NCBI RefSeq assembly: GCF_019279795.1
Contig: NC_056743.1
Coordinates: 1,779,067,549 to 1,779,131,548, forward strand
Length of the DNA stretch: 64,000 nt
Direction of reading: 5' to 3'
From: Protopterus annectens
Taxonomy: Eukaryota > Chordata > Ceratodontiformes > Protopteridae
In this document: positions 23,831-35,567 of the stretch, piece after piece
How positions within the stretch are numbered: position 1 is the first letter of the stretch
Layout: every line of letters begins with the position of its first letter
Position numbers and translations under genes: made by a program
Notes under the pieces: model-generated
What the model was told of the DNA's origin: nothing
The model's database searches: none
The model's input: only the letters and a program-made list of their open reading frames with translations

Positions 23831-24593
23831 AAACTATATTTTAATTGAGCATTTTATAAACAAATATTAACTTTAGAATGGAGAGCTGGAACCACTGATG
23901 TATTCAGTTGTTAAAAATATTAGCAACTACTTCTAGCTATCCATCTAAATCTATATCCACATCTATATTTACATCTATTGATTTCCTTCAACTTTGTACA
24001 ATTTATCACTCATGACATCTCCTCAAGGGTGGTATCTGTCATGCCATCTGGTGTCATTGATTTGGTATTATAGTTTTAGGTCTCTAGAATGGATGCTTGC
24101 TTTAACTCTGGTTTGGTCAAGGTGAAGGAGTTCAGGTATACTGGGTCATTCTAATCATGGAAGTCTAAGCAGAGAATACCCCTCAGGAGTCTTAAACTAC
24201 ACTGAGCAGATAAACAGGGACTTTAGTTTGCCAGACTAGCTAAGGATATTAAGACTTGAAAACTTTTTGATAAGGAGACATTGACACTTCTTAAGCTGGT
24301 TTAGGTGTTTAGTGAGGTACATGCTGAAGGATGTATTATATTCAATTGTGGGCCAAATAAGTGATAAATAAAGTGAAATTATAAGCTTTTTGTACCTTGA
24401 GAAGATGTCATGAGTGATAAATTGTACAAAGTTGAAGGAAATCAATAGATGTAAATATAGATGTGGATATAGATTTAGATGGATAGCTAGAAGTAGTTGC
24501 TAATATTTTTAACAACTGAATACATCAGTGGTTCCAGCTCTCCATTCTAAAGTTAATATTTGTTTATAAAATGTTCAATTAAAAATATAGTTT
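23831..24593. repeat. Large near-perfect inverted repeat (197-bp arms)
   Basis: The left arm 23831-24027 is the reverse complement of the right arm 24396-24593, with two substitutions and one one-base indel by eye (about 98 percent). The arms are separated by 368 bp. The inner ends of the arms (atttatcactcatgacatct) belong to a decayed CR1 reverse-transcriptase segment that continues into the loop, so part of a CR1 was copied in inverted form. The arms are far less diverged than the CR1 they contain, so the duplication is much younger than the insertion. Confidence 0.95.
24100..24450 (-). mobile_element. CR1 reverse-transcriptase fragment, decayed
   Basis: Minus-strand frame 24236-24445 reads FITHDIFSRYKKLIISLYLS, then LIWPTIEYNTSFSMYLTKHL. 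This matches residues ITKGFASR.KEVIV.LYS, LIRPIIEYNAPFGMYLTKHL in the two better CR1 copies of this window. Only this C-terminal part of ORF2 is recognisable. It lies in the loop and right arm of the inverted repeat. Confidence 0.7.
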
Positions 24594-24674
24594 AATTCTG
24601 CAGTACTCAGTCAGTTGCACCCACAAATAAAACTCCTTCTGATAAATGCTCATACTCTGCATCATTTACACAGT

Positions 24675-25955
24675 TCATTTCGGTGAGAATGTAATGTTTA
24701 TGGTCATTGGCTGATTGGGGTTGCCTGGACTATGGCTTGGAGTAAGCACCTCAATGGTTCTTTCAAACTTTTTTTAAAGTTGTTTCAAGTTTCAACTTTC
24801 TGTTACTTAAGAGGTTACCTTGTGAGTGTTTCTGCCATTTTACACAGAGCTAATTGGAGGAAGGGCACTGAGCAAAACACTGCAGAGCAAGCCCAGCAGG
24901 AGGGAGTCCAAAATGAAAAAAAAAAATCAGGAGCCAGGAAATTTTGTGGCAATAAACTGTGTTTCCTTTAAACTGCGTTGGATTACCCTGTGGCTTTATT
25001 GCTTCACTGGTATGAGTTTCTTGGTTTTTACTGATTCTCTAGAGTCTCCTTGCCCCTTTATCTGTTTAAAACTTTCATTTAAAGGCTCACTGCTGTTTTT
25101 CTGCTGTGATAAACATTTCTGTCATGTTTTTTTGCCTAAGTAGTGTTAGGTAGTAGCTGGAGCATTGTCCATATTCAGGCTTGTCTTCTGGTTTTAGTTG
25201 GTTGTTTCAGAGGCTGTGTGTCTGAATACATATTACAGGCCATCTTAGTTTAGCAGGAACCATTTTGCATTTCAGTGAGAGTGTAATGTTTATGGTCATT
25301 GGCTTGTTACGGTTAGCTGGACTATAACTTGGAGTAAGCACCTCATTGGTTCTTTCGAGCTTTTTTTAAAGTTGTTTCAAGTTTCAACTTTCTTTTACTT
25401 AAGAGGTTACCTTGTGAGTGTTTTTGTCATTTTATGACATCAGAGCTAATCGGAGTAAAGGCACTGAGCAAAACACTGATCTGTGATATATAACTTTAAG
25501 TATCCTGTTTGTTGCTTATTTTTACTAGTTATTGCTTATAGATATTTATAGCCCTTTTATTGTCTGCTGCATACTTTTTACTGTATTTTATAGTTTTATA
25601 AACTTATCTGCACAGTTGTACTAAAATTGTTTGCCTCACAAGGCCTGATAAATAAGGTTTTTACTGTCACACTGTTTGAAAATAATTTCTGTCTACTTTT
25701 TGTTCTGATTTCCTGCCAAGGAGTGTATCATATAACTGGTTTGTTTGCAGTTAAAAGCATTCTCTAGAGTCTCCTTTCTCCTTTATCTGTTTAAAGTTTC
25801 ATTAAATGTCTCACTGCTGTTTTTCTGCTGTGATAAACATTTTTGTAGTGTTTTCTACTTAAGTAGTGTCAGGTAGTAGCTGGAGCATTGTCCATATTCA
25901 TGCTTGTCTTCTTGGCTTAGTTGGTTGTTTACAGAGGCTGTGTGTCTGAGCACAT
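24675..25955 (+). repeat. Diverged tandem repeat, two units with different centres
   Basis: 24675-24882 matches 25267-25478 (ggagtaagcacctca, gttgtttcaagtttcaactt, acttaagaggttaccttgtg). 25041-25230 matches 25768-25955 (tctgctgtgataaacatttt, tagctggagcattgtccata). The offset is 592 bp at the left and 723 bp at the right. The middle parts (24883-25040 and 25479-25767) are unrelated, so the two units differ by a central replacement or insertion. The second unit leads straight into a CR1 reverse-transcriptase domain. Confidence 0.85.
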
Positions 25956-25965
25956 GTTCCACATG

Positions 25966-27363
25966 TTGCACATGGTATGCAAAGCTATTGAACGCATCAT
26001 TATGGACCTAATAAACAAAGATATAAGGAATCTCCAAACTCTGGATTCTGCACAGTTTGTTTTTGTGAAGGGTAGATCATGCCTGCTCAACTTGATCAAC
26101 TTCTTTGAGTCAGTCACCAGAGTTGTGGATGAAGGCAAGGTGGTTTATACAGCTTACCTTGTTCTGGCCAAGGCCTTTGATACCATTCCACACTCAGGAA
26201 TCATAGAAAAACTCACTAAGCTAGGCATCAAACCCTATATGACTAGGTGGGTTGCAAACTGGCTCATAGGTAGAACCCAGAGTGTGAAAGTAGCTGACTC
26301 CAACTCAGACTGCCGACCAGTCACAAGTGGAGTCCCACAGGGTTTAATCCTGGGTCCTCTCCTTTTTGGTATCTACTTCTCTGAAGTCCAAGCCAACACG
26401 AAGGGACTCTAGCTGACAAAGATTGCAGATGATTGCAAGTTGTGAGCTATTATTAACTCCCCAAGTGATGTTGACATCCTAGAGAAAGGCCTCACTGAGA
26501 CCAATGACTGGTGTCAGAACCATGGCCTTAAGTTCAATGCCAAAAAATATGTCATCATCCCCTTTGGGAAAAACACAGTTCCCATGAATTACCACATTGA
26601 TGGTAGTCCACTGAAAACAGAAGGCATTATAAGAGATCTGGGAACACAGGCTGACAGCAACCTATCTTTTGACCACCACATTGTCACTGTGCTCAGAAAA
26701 TCCTTCTATGTGGCTCATCTCTTTACTAAGGGTTTTGCATCCAGGAAGAAAGAAGTCATTGTCTCCCTCTACTCTTACCTCATTAGGCCAATCATTGAGT
26801 ACAATGCCCCATTTGGCATGTACCTCACTAAACACCTGCAAAAACTGGAGAAGCCACAAAAGTACATCACAAAGAGGATCCTAGGCCTTAAACATTTGTC
26901 TATATGGACAGACTAAAAAACTCCTACTATTCTCTGTCTCATATCGCCTACTTAGAAGAAATCTCTGCTTGACTTATAAAGCCATGTCTGACTCAGCTCT
27001 GTTAGAAATGCTACATCTGAAGAAATCATAATCCCTCCACACCACACGCTCCAGAGACCTCAACCTCATTACTACAATCAACAGAACATGCTGGAGGGAC
27101 AGGTTCATAATCCAGAGACTACCCATGCTATGGAATAGACTTCACATACATGCCAAGCAAAGCACCTCACTGGCCGTCTTCAAGAGAAATCTTGATGAGT
27201 GGATGGGAAATAGAAAATTCACACCAGGGATCACGCCAGTGGCTTTACTCGACAGAAGGACTGGGAACTAAGGTCAGGTGGCACAATGCCAGGGTAATCC
27301 TATTTGCTAGGCTTGTAAAGGCTCCAGGGCCATCAGCTTACTACACACCTATGAAACTATGAA
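25966..27363 (+). mobile_element. CR1-clade LINE, 5'-truncated
   Basis: Reverse-transcriptase ORF2 from the early palm (VCKAIERIIMDLINKDI) through AKAFDTIPH and SGVPQGLILGPLLFGIYFSE. It stops at a TAG at about 26410. Just beyond, KIADDCKL keeps the catalytic ADD pair and is followed by a TGA. The thumb region is open at 26584-26916 (GSPLKTEGIIRDLGTQADSN, LIRPIIEYNAPFGMYLTKHL), and later parts are shifted. The 3' end is ctacacacctatgaaactat, gaac. Non-LTR elements reinsert by target-primed reverse transcription. The 5' endonuclease half is missing. Same subfamily as the copy at 62612-63740. Confidence 0.9.
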
Positions 27364-27570
27364 CCTAAGAGTCATTTAGTGTTTCTATAATCAGATGCAG
27401 TATCCTGTGCATGCAGAGTTCTGGTTAAGTAGACCCAAGTATTACAAATCTCTTTACTAACAGGACACTGGGCTGCACTTGGTTTACTTTTACCTGTTTG
27501 CCTATCTCTGAGCAAATAAAGTCAAAGAACATGGCCACCACTGTTCATCTATATATAACTATCTAACTGC

Positions 27571-27580
<10 letters not shown>
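27364..27580. other. Short AT-rich spacer
   Basis: Nothing recognised between the CR1 end and the TA tract. Confidence 0.4.
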
Positions 27581-27581
<1 letters not shown>

Positions 27582-27619
<38 letters not shown>

Positions 27620-27628
27620 CTATATATA

Positions 27629-27692
<64 letters not shown>

Positions 27693-27734
27693 AATATACA
27701 AATAGATATAACTATATATATATATATATATAGA
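27582..27734. repeat. (TA)n-rich tract bordered by CT and GA runs
   Basis: (CT)n then (TA)n, short interruptions, (TA)n again, then GAGGGAGAGAGA. Near self-complementary as a whole, so it could form one large hairpin or cruciform. Confidence 0.95.
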
Positions 27735-28400
27735 GGGAGAGAGACAGAAAGCTTACAGAATTAACAGCTTAGCATCTTTTCAAAGTGTAGCAAATACAAA
27801 CATACTTCTATAATATAATAAATATAAGTCCACCTCAGGTAATTTGTAGAAAGTGATTAAACAAGTGTGAGAAACACCACAGTACAGGTAATAGAAACCT
27901 GTTAGGCTTTTTGATTTTTGGAAGAGAAATGAAACAAGGGCCACACTCAAAAGAGGTGACTACCAGCGGTTAGCCTAAAATGGGCTGCTACCACTGGTGA
28001 TGGTCCTTTCTGATTCTTAGACAAGCCAACAACGGTGATTCTATGCAGTCTGTAGGATTACCATGGTGGACTGTCTCTTTGACTGAGCTATATGCTAATG
28101 AGGTACTCTGGGGTTATGACTTATACTAATTGGTCATGTGCTTTCCCTCTAGACTTTCCCTCAGTAAGGTAGTTATGCAGCCTAGCTATTCAGAGAACCA
28201 CTCGGCTATGTAAGTTAGCTTAACCATCAAGTTAATTAACTTGGAAAAATGTTTATGTTCACCCATTACTTTTTAAAGGGTGAGATCAAATTATAGGTTA
28301 CTGCCAGGAAGTTTATTGAACATATGGTGGTGCACAGTATATGCATATGCATGGGGCAGCATGTGCGAGTGTATTCAAAGGTATGATTGGTCTCAGCTGC
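27735..28400. other. No gene recognised
   Basis: AT-rich DNA without an assignable repeat or open frame. Confidence 0.4.
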
Positions 28401-28402
28401 TT

Positions 28403-28807
<405 letters not shown>

Positions 28808-29319
28808 TAGGTGTGACATATCTGTAAAATATCCTAGACTAATGAACAAATCCTGAAATATTGGGGAGGGACTCTAGACGCCAAAGAAAGATCAGTGTTA
28901 TTCTAAATTCAATTAAAAATATAAACAACAGTTTTTACAACATAAAAGACATATGGGCTAGGGGAATACTAGAAACCAGGTATTGTCTTTAAGCAAGCAA
29001 TATTGCCCGACAGGGTGTGACCTAATGTGTAATTAACACCTGCCCAGGGGTGTTATGAGGCCTGATGCTGCATGCAGGTAGAGAATGGGGGTCTCTGTAA
29101 AATTGTTGTATTTTACTTATTTTTTTAAGTACAATTTTATTTTATTTAATGTATTTTTTATGTAAAATAGTTCCTCCACCTAATGTTTCATACTTGCTGT
29201 AGTATATGTTAATGGTGTTGGAAGAAGCATTTTACATCTAAACTATAACACTTTAAAAAAATCCAGGTATTTACTTTATATTTTTGCTCCCTTACACCTA
29301 AAATGTGTGGTTTATTGCC

Positions 29320-29995
29320 AGTCATTAGAGACAGAAGTTACTAAATAAATGACATACATTTGAGTTTCAGAGTTTTATTCCCTTCAGAAAATTCATGCTA
29401 ATACAAATCCTTTTTATTTAAGTAAGTTTGTAATTTAATAAGGGTGATAATTAAAATCTGTTCTTATTTTTGAACATTTGCTCTCCTTCATTTTAGGCTT
29501 TATCCAGATTTCTTCAGCTGAAATCCAGCAGTATACATACCTTTTTGCTACTGCCAGTGGTAGATCTCACACTCATCTCTGCTTCAGAAAATGCATGCTC
29601 ACACAAATCATTTAAAATATGTTCCTAATCTGAGCCTTTGTCCCGTTTATTTTAGGCATCTCCATATACATTTGTCTAGGAGCATACTTCTCAACTGTAC
29701 ATATTTTTGCAGAATGTCCACATTTTTGCCTCATATTTTTGGTCTGTTCCTCATAAAAAATGCATGTTTTGATGAACCACTTGATGATATAAAGCTTAAA
29801 GTCACTAAACAATGACATGAATTTAAATTTCAGATTTCATATCCTTCATAAAATACATGCTAACACAAATCCTGTCCTTCTAGCAACATCCTAATTAGAG
29901 CAATATTTAAAATGTACTCCTATTTCTTAGCATTTGTCCCACTCCCCCAATTATGTCAGGATTTTTCCATATTTCTTATGCTAAGAGGTCGACAA
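29320..29995 (+). repeat. Unclassified dispersed repeat, two related units
   Basis: Two similar stretches (about 29340-29560 and 29570-29995) share cttcagaaaatgcatgct, acacaaatc and a tttgtccc..att..tttaggc segment. A third copy lies at 42540-42713 plus 44327-44478 (tgcagaatgtccacattttt, ctaagaggtcga ending). No coding potential. Confidence 0.6.
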
Positions 29996-30160
29996 GTATG
30001 TTTAAGAGGTAAATAAAACTGCTGCTGCTGCCAGGGAATCATTCTCTCTTCACTCTCTCTTAAACACACTACCAGGGCATCGTTCAGTTGCTTTCACACT
30101 TCAGTCTCATACACACATACACTCACACACATGCTTTATTTTAATTTTTTTCTTTTTTTT

Positions 30161-30279
30161 ATTTTACACTCACTAAACAGAAAAAGAGCTGCTTAGCGAG
30201 TGTAAAATAACAGTTCTCTCACTCTCACTTTCACTGACATGCACACATACACTCAAACATAGACATAAACAGACACACA

Positions 30280-30355
<76 letters not shown>

Positions 30356-30439
30356 GCACACATTTCTTTTTAATTGTCTTCTTTTTTGTATATTTTACAC
30401 TCGTTAAACAGCAAAAGCGCTGCTTAGCTAGCATAAAAT
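30161..30439. repeat. Two copies of a ~48-nt hairpin flanking a (CA)n
   Basis: Hairpin 1: 30161-30180 pairs with 30189-30208 (attttacactcactaaacag against ctgcttagcgagtgtaaaat). Hairpin 2: 30392-30411 pairs with 30420-30439 with more mismatches. The flanking ttctttttaatt-type sequence is duplicated too. The (CA)n at 30283-30354 lies between them. Confidence 0.8.
30283..30354. repeat. (CA)n microsatellite
   Basis: CA run with one early interruption (caccac). Confidence 0.97.
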
Positions 30440-31659
30440 AATGATGTCTGCCATTCCATTTTCTCAGTCCATGCTCTCAATATGCTGCTGTGAAGTGGAG
30501 GACATGTTTTTCAGTGATCATTACTTTGAAGACTGGTAGAGAGGGATGAAGGCTGCCAGCCTAGTCAAATAGAATCTGATACATACTTCTATCATTTGTA
30601 AATATAAATGTAAACTACAGGCTTGTTGTTTTAAATGTAAAGAAATGCTGTTACAAAAATGTGGCAACAGTGCTCTCTACTGACCCAGTAAAAGCATGTG
30701 GTGACCCTTTCAAGGGAACTGTGGTGCCAAATAGTCTAGATGAAGAAATTCTTTCTATTGTTTTAACCAAGAGTTAAATTGCTAGACTTAAACATGCAAA
30801 TATATTTTTATTGCTCTGTTCCTGACCAGCTGCAAGATAACAATAGGGGGATGTTAAGAAAATGTAAATGTAGTTAATGGTCAGTCTGGGAACTCCAATA
30901 AGTGTAAAAAGATGATGTAATGTTTTATCAGAACTGCTGTTTCAATTTAAACAGTGAGAACCAGAGATTATTAAGCATTTTTGTCTGACTAGCTAACTCA
31001 GCACAGCCTTGCTCTATGTAAGTAAGTTACTTTAGAAGTGTGTTTTCTTGTAGAAATAGTTAGGACTATAAAGATTAGACTAAGTGTTTTTCTGTTATGT
31101 CAGAACTGTACTACATAATTATTTTAAGTTTCTGTGTGATCTCTGAAATCTTGAATAGCACTGTGGTGTAGTAGTATTTTCTTATGTTTGAATTATTTAT
31201 TATTAAATATTTTAAAACCTTTTACCTGTGGCTGGTTTATGTAGAGATAAGTTAATCTCTAGAGTACATTGCATATCTATAGAGTTTACTGTCTAAGCCA
31301 CTCATATAGCTTTAGACATGGGCTATACTACCAATTGGATAATAATATTGCACAGTAATAATTGGACACCCTTGTAAGGGCCTTTGGGTAGCTGATATTT
31401 ATTAGCTGGTTGTGGCAGTAATTACTACCATATAGTCTGGGTAAAGGGGCACAGCTGGAGAATCTGTGTCGGCCTTTCCCAGGAGTGTCTGTGAAGTTGT
31501 ATAAATACTTATCTCAAAGTGTGTGTCAGCTACTTGGGCAGAGACACAAAGCACTGGTTGGACAGAGTGGGTACTGGAGGTTAGCTTGCCAGCTAGGCTG
31601 AGATCTGGACACTATAGCTGTGCCAGTGGGGAGTCTTATTGAGGACCTGGGGAGCAAGG

Positions 31660-31843
31660 GAGCAACCAGCCCCAGACTGACTGTGAGCTCTGTGTGCGCT
31701 TAAGGGAAATTGTACTTTACTGTGTGTATTTGTTATCCTTTCCTCTCATATGAGCAACCAGCCCCAGACTGACTGTGAGCTCTGTGTGCGCTTAAGGGAA
31801 ATTGTACTTTACTGTGTGTATTTGTTATCCTTTCCTCTCATAT
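31660..31843 (+). repeat. Perfect 92-bp tandem duplication
   Basis: 31660-31751 and 31752-31843 are identical by eye (gagcaaccagccccagactg ... cctctcatat). The absence of any difference indicates a very recent duplication, or an assembly artefact. Confidence 0.97.
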
Positions 31844-31989
31844 GAGACGCCATCTCTTGTGTTAGTGGTGAAAATTGAGGCTCCTTGATTGCTGGGCCAG
31901 AGCATGGCCATCACAATTACTTGTACATTAGTACCCTGCTGGAGAATGCTTATTCTCCAATCAGAGTGCTTATGTACAGTTTGCCCATT

Positions 31990-32745
31990 GTCTAAATATA
32001 AATACTACCCTAACCTCACATACAGCAGTTTTGTAACACAAAAGATGTATGGGAACAGGGGAAGCTTGACATGAAGGACAGTGTTTAAATAGTACCCTAG
32101 CCCCACATAAAAACTTCATGGAACAATAATTCTGCAGCATGAAAGATGTATGTGCATGGAAGTGGGGAACAGTATACACCTGAAATTTGAAATATCACCT
32201 GAAGTCACGGAACACAAAATCTTCAAATCCTGTACCTTGGCTTACAAAGTAGCTCATTAACAATTTAGTCCTCTGCACTACCATTACATATCAGGGATAC
32301 TTGTTCAGATTATGTTTAGTGACTTAAAACTGTAACAGAACAGCAGGAGAAAATGAGTTGAATGCTTTACTCTTGGCAGACAAAACAACTAAATAAGAGA
32401 GGTTTAGTCCTCAGTACTAACGTTAGATACCAGAGATACACTTTAACTCTTTCCTTAAGTCACTTAAAAAGCTAAAAATTAAAAACTAAAAAAAGAGTCA
32501 AACATTACTGCTTAATATAATTCTGAACTATAAAAAGTATGAATGTCTTAATGTGTGGCATTATTGACTGACTGTAATGGCCCATGAATGTTGAGGAATA
32601 GAGCAGGGGCAAAATCAGGGGCATTTGTGAAGGATAGAGGTGTGTACATTGGCGGGCCATCATACCTTTACAAGCCCGTTCTGAAGACTTTTGGTCAAAG
32701 CCAGGAAGAACACTAGACAGCATCAGGGAGACTTTTAAATATTAC
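31990..32745 (+). repeat. Diverged ~105-135-bp monomers in copy A
   Basis: At least five units begin with a tttaaatattaccctaa / ttaagtcacttaaaa-like word and carry gaacaacag..ctgcaacac. Starts fall near 31990, 32086, 32190, 32315, 32445 and 32730. Copy B has the same series at about 53215-53700. They may be 5' UTR monomers of the LINE that follows. Confidence 0.6.
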
Positions 32746-32776
32746 TTAGTGTCACTTAAAACTAATATAGAACTGC

Positions 32777-32805
32777 GCACGTGTGTGTGTATGTGTGTGT
32801 GTGCA

Positions 32806-32888
<83 letters not shown>

Positions 32889-32896
32889 ATGCACAC
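32777..32896. repeat. (GT)n microsatellite in copy A
   Basis: Long GT run ending gcatgcacacgcatttgaatct. Copy B has its own run at the corresponding place (53958-54089). Confidence 0.97.
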
Positions 32897-33794
32897 GCAT
32901 TTGAATCTATTCATTTTTGTGGGAGAGTAAATGGGGTGAGGGTTCCTGCTCCAATGTGATCGATGGGCTACCACTGGTAGTTACCACAGGAAAGTGCTGA
33001 TTAGCACTAGTGGTAGAGACATGCTGACTAGAAGATAAAGAGGGATTTTCACTGCAGCTAAAGTATTTGAATCACATTTTCAGCGACCATATAAACATCC
33101 CCTTTTGGCCACAGCTCTTATTACCCAGGGTGGGGTTTAGAAAAAAATAATACAGAAAAGCAATAAAGAAAAAGCCAAAGTGACAGTAAGTGTTTGAGCT
33201 AAGCCTTAATTAGGAACAAGAATGATGCACTTTTTGCAATGTTATGTAACAGATAATGGAAAGAACATGACTTCATTTCCTTTAGACTTGAGTGACACCT
33301 TCAAACATTTCTACAGGATTATCCTAGTGACACATTCCACAGTCCCAAGCACTTCTTAAGTACTCTGAAATACCTAACATTTATACTAATGGACTCAGAG
33401 TATAGACCAGTCATACTGCTAACAAACTACGCAGTACAAACCCAGAAAACTGAAAAACAAGGCAACAAAATGAACCATCTCCCAGATGTATACACTTAAA
33501 TAAAAAAATAAAAGTAGAGCGGAAGCAGTTTACTGAAATTAATCCTAGATGGTGTTCCTGGTTCTCTAACATTCTTCAATGTATATGAAAACATTGTATA
33601 TGTGTCACACTATCTACCACTTATTTTAAATGTATTTGTTGGAAAATCATGCAGCTTCATACTGTGACGGTCAGCAAAAGGTTTATAAAAAGTACGGCCA
33701 TGAAGCTCTTCACAAGGAAAGAAAGTAAATGGAATCAAGTCATACATGACTCCCACCAATTTCTCCCATGTCCATAAAGTAAGCTAACCAGTTT

Positions 33795-33885
33795 ATTTAT
33801 TGATTTATTTTTATTTATCCTTTCTTGACCAGATTAGTCCCACTGGGCTAGTAACGCCTTTTTCAGGGGAGACTGAGGTGGTATT
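33795..33885 (-). mobile_element. L2-type LINE 3' tail in copy A
   Basis: On the minus strand it reads GTCTCCCCTGAAAAAGGCGT, tactagcccagtggga, then TAAATAAAAATAAATCAATAAA. This conserved LINE 3' end (sequence before a TAAA-type tail) recurs at 39318-39412 on +, 47655-47745 on -, and 54998-55085 on - in copy B. Its presence in both copies A and B shows that it predates their duplication. Confidence 0.75.
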
Positions 33886-34005
33886 CCACATGGAAACAAT
33901 ATTTAACAAGGAAAGATTATTAGATCATTGTCAGTAAGAGTGATTATTAAATATATCATTTCTAATTATAAAAAAGATGTTACAATTCCTAAAGATAACT
34001 CATGG

Positions 34006-35268
34006 TTACTGTGTTAACAATGAATCCAAGAAAACAGAGAAGATACCACGATGCTGCACAAATCAAATAACACTTGTGATACTTGTAATATAAAGCGCTT
34101 TTCATTTATTACAATGAACAAACTTCTTCAGATCAAAACACCAACGTTTAGACAAAGATTAAATACATCTTGTACTAATTGTTCAATTAGTCAGTTAAGT
34201 ACTTAAAGTGAAATCGCTCATTTCAAGCAATTCTAAGCTTGAAAACAAACCTTTATACCTAAGCTTGAAAACAAACCTTTATACCTAATGTACTACATTG
34301 ACGAAAAATAAAAATAAAAGTGTTAATGATAAAAATAGTAATAATAACAATACTAATAATAATATTCCACTACTCAAAAAACATCAAACCAATAAACAAT
34401 CATTAATTACTTTGCATTAAAATCAAAACTGTGTGCACAGAAAAAGTATGTGACAGTGAATTAAAAAACTATTTCCAATAAAAGAAACACATAAAACCAC
34501 ATTAAAAGTGTGTATGTGACTTATGGTGATCTGAAGATTTATAAACTGTCAGACTAAAGCAAGTATACTTATAACCATGGGCAAAAAATCATAGCAAATT
34601 ACCTAGTCAAGCTCTTAAGTTTGAGGACGCTACTTAGTGAGCAGCTTTCATTCAAACCAGGGGCATTATAAGCATTTAACCTGATTTGCCAGTAAAGCTC
34701 TAACTCATCTAGTTTAAGGGGCATAGGACCACCCCTAGGATCTTGAGATAATCGATCAATTACCAAGAATTTAAACATGTGGTCGGGATGTACCGAGATA
34801 TGTTTAGCTAATGCATTTTCTAGTTTTTGTTTCCTAATTGCGTATATATGTTCATATATACGATCATGCAAGCATCTTTCTGTTTTGCCTATATAAAAAG
34901 CAGAACAGAACTGGCATTTAGCTAGGTAAATAATCATCTTAGAGTTACAATTAGCCCTCACATTCAACAGATATTCATAGTCGTGAACTTTGAATCTATT
35001 AGATTCAGTAACGTGCTGACAGTAGTTACACGCCTGACATTTATACATGCCAGCTGTCCTCATCAATTTAGTGTGATGATGTTCAAAGAAGGCTTTAAGA
35101 TTCTTAGCTTTTTTATGTGTTAACTACAGGGTGGTTACCTAGTTTCTGATAGACACTGTTGTCATTTTTAAACAGGTCCCAATTTTTACAGAAAATCTGG
35201 ACACATTCACTACTATTAAGGTTATATGTTGTTATAAAAGTAACACTTGGTCTATTACTGTGTTAACA
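34006..35268 (-). mobile_element. Penelope-like element fragment with 14-bp target duplication
   Basis: TTACTGTGTTAACA flanks the insert directly (34006-34019 and 35255-35268), and copy B of the composite repeat has the uninterrupted site. The insert 34020-35254 reads on the minus strand: a GIY-YIG endonuclease coding part, then a 3' UTR with ctgaagaagtttgttc and aaaagcgcttt. The reverse-transcriptase half is missing, so it is 5'-truncated. Penelope-like elements pair an RT with a GIY-YIG nuclease instead of the usual LINE endonuclease. Confidence 0.85.
34599..35066 (-). CDS. Penelope GIY-YIG endonuclease domain (partial)
   Basis: A 155-residue open frame. An N-terminal cysteine cluster (C10, C13, C16 in YKCQACNYC) precedes the nuclease, as in other Penelope proteins. 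The nuclease reads IIYL (45-48), FYIGKTERCLHDRIYEH (YIG 58-60, R69, H73), an ELELYW helix with the candidate metal-binding Glu near 121-123, and GLNES with N139. In this family the domain nicks DNA at the integration site. The frame is open through the domain, but the polymerase part of the protein is absent, so this is a remnant. Met1 is simply the first Met in the open frame and not a native start. Confidence 0.85.
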   Translation of the reverse strand: MMRTAGMYKCQACNYCQHVTESNRFKVHDYEYLLNVRANCNSKMIIYLAKCQFCSAFYIGKTERCLHDRIYEHIYAIRKQKLENALAKHISVHPDHMFKFLVIDRLSQDPRGGPMPLKLDELELYWQIRLNAYNAPGLNESCSLSSVLKLKSLTR

Positions 35269-35567
35269 TTGTTAGTTTGCAAGTTTAATAACACAGTAAT
35301 GCATTTGGATGTTAATAAGGATAACTGTAACTTACTAAGAATAACCTTTCCAGAAAGAGTTGATTATAAAGAGAACAATTACAACTCAAAAACTAGATGT
35401 CTATCCAGTATAGTCAAAGCTCACATGTGTGCAACACGCAGGCAAATTGGATGATTTAGTACATTTTGTGAACGGCCAACATGCTGAGCACAAGCCTTTC
35501 ACTTTTAAGTTAGTGACAATAAACTGCTAAGTCAAGACAACATGCCAAAGTATCAGCTAATTATTAC

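Larger units (their letters stand above)
28989..31985. other. Block inserted in copy A, absent from copy B
   Basis: Copy B reads through this point without interruption. ATTGTCT occurs on both sides (28982-28988 and 31986-31992), a possible 7-bp target duplication. The block holds an unclassified dispersed repeat (29320-29995), two hairpins near 30.2-30.4 kb, a (CA)n and a 92-bp perfect tandem duplication. No single element explains all of it, so several events are likely. Confidence 0.55.

Noticed and set aside
31360-31915. LTR-like stretch (TATAAATA, a later TTATC-rich part, CATCACA end)
   Set aside because: No matching terminal dinucleotides, no target duplication, no second copy and no internal coding region.
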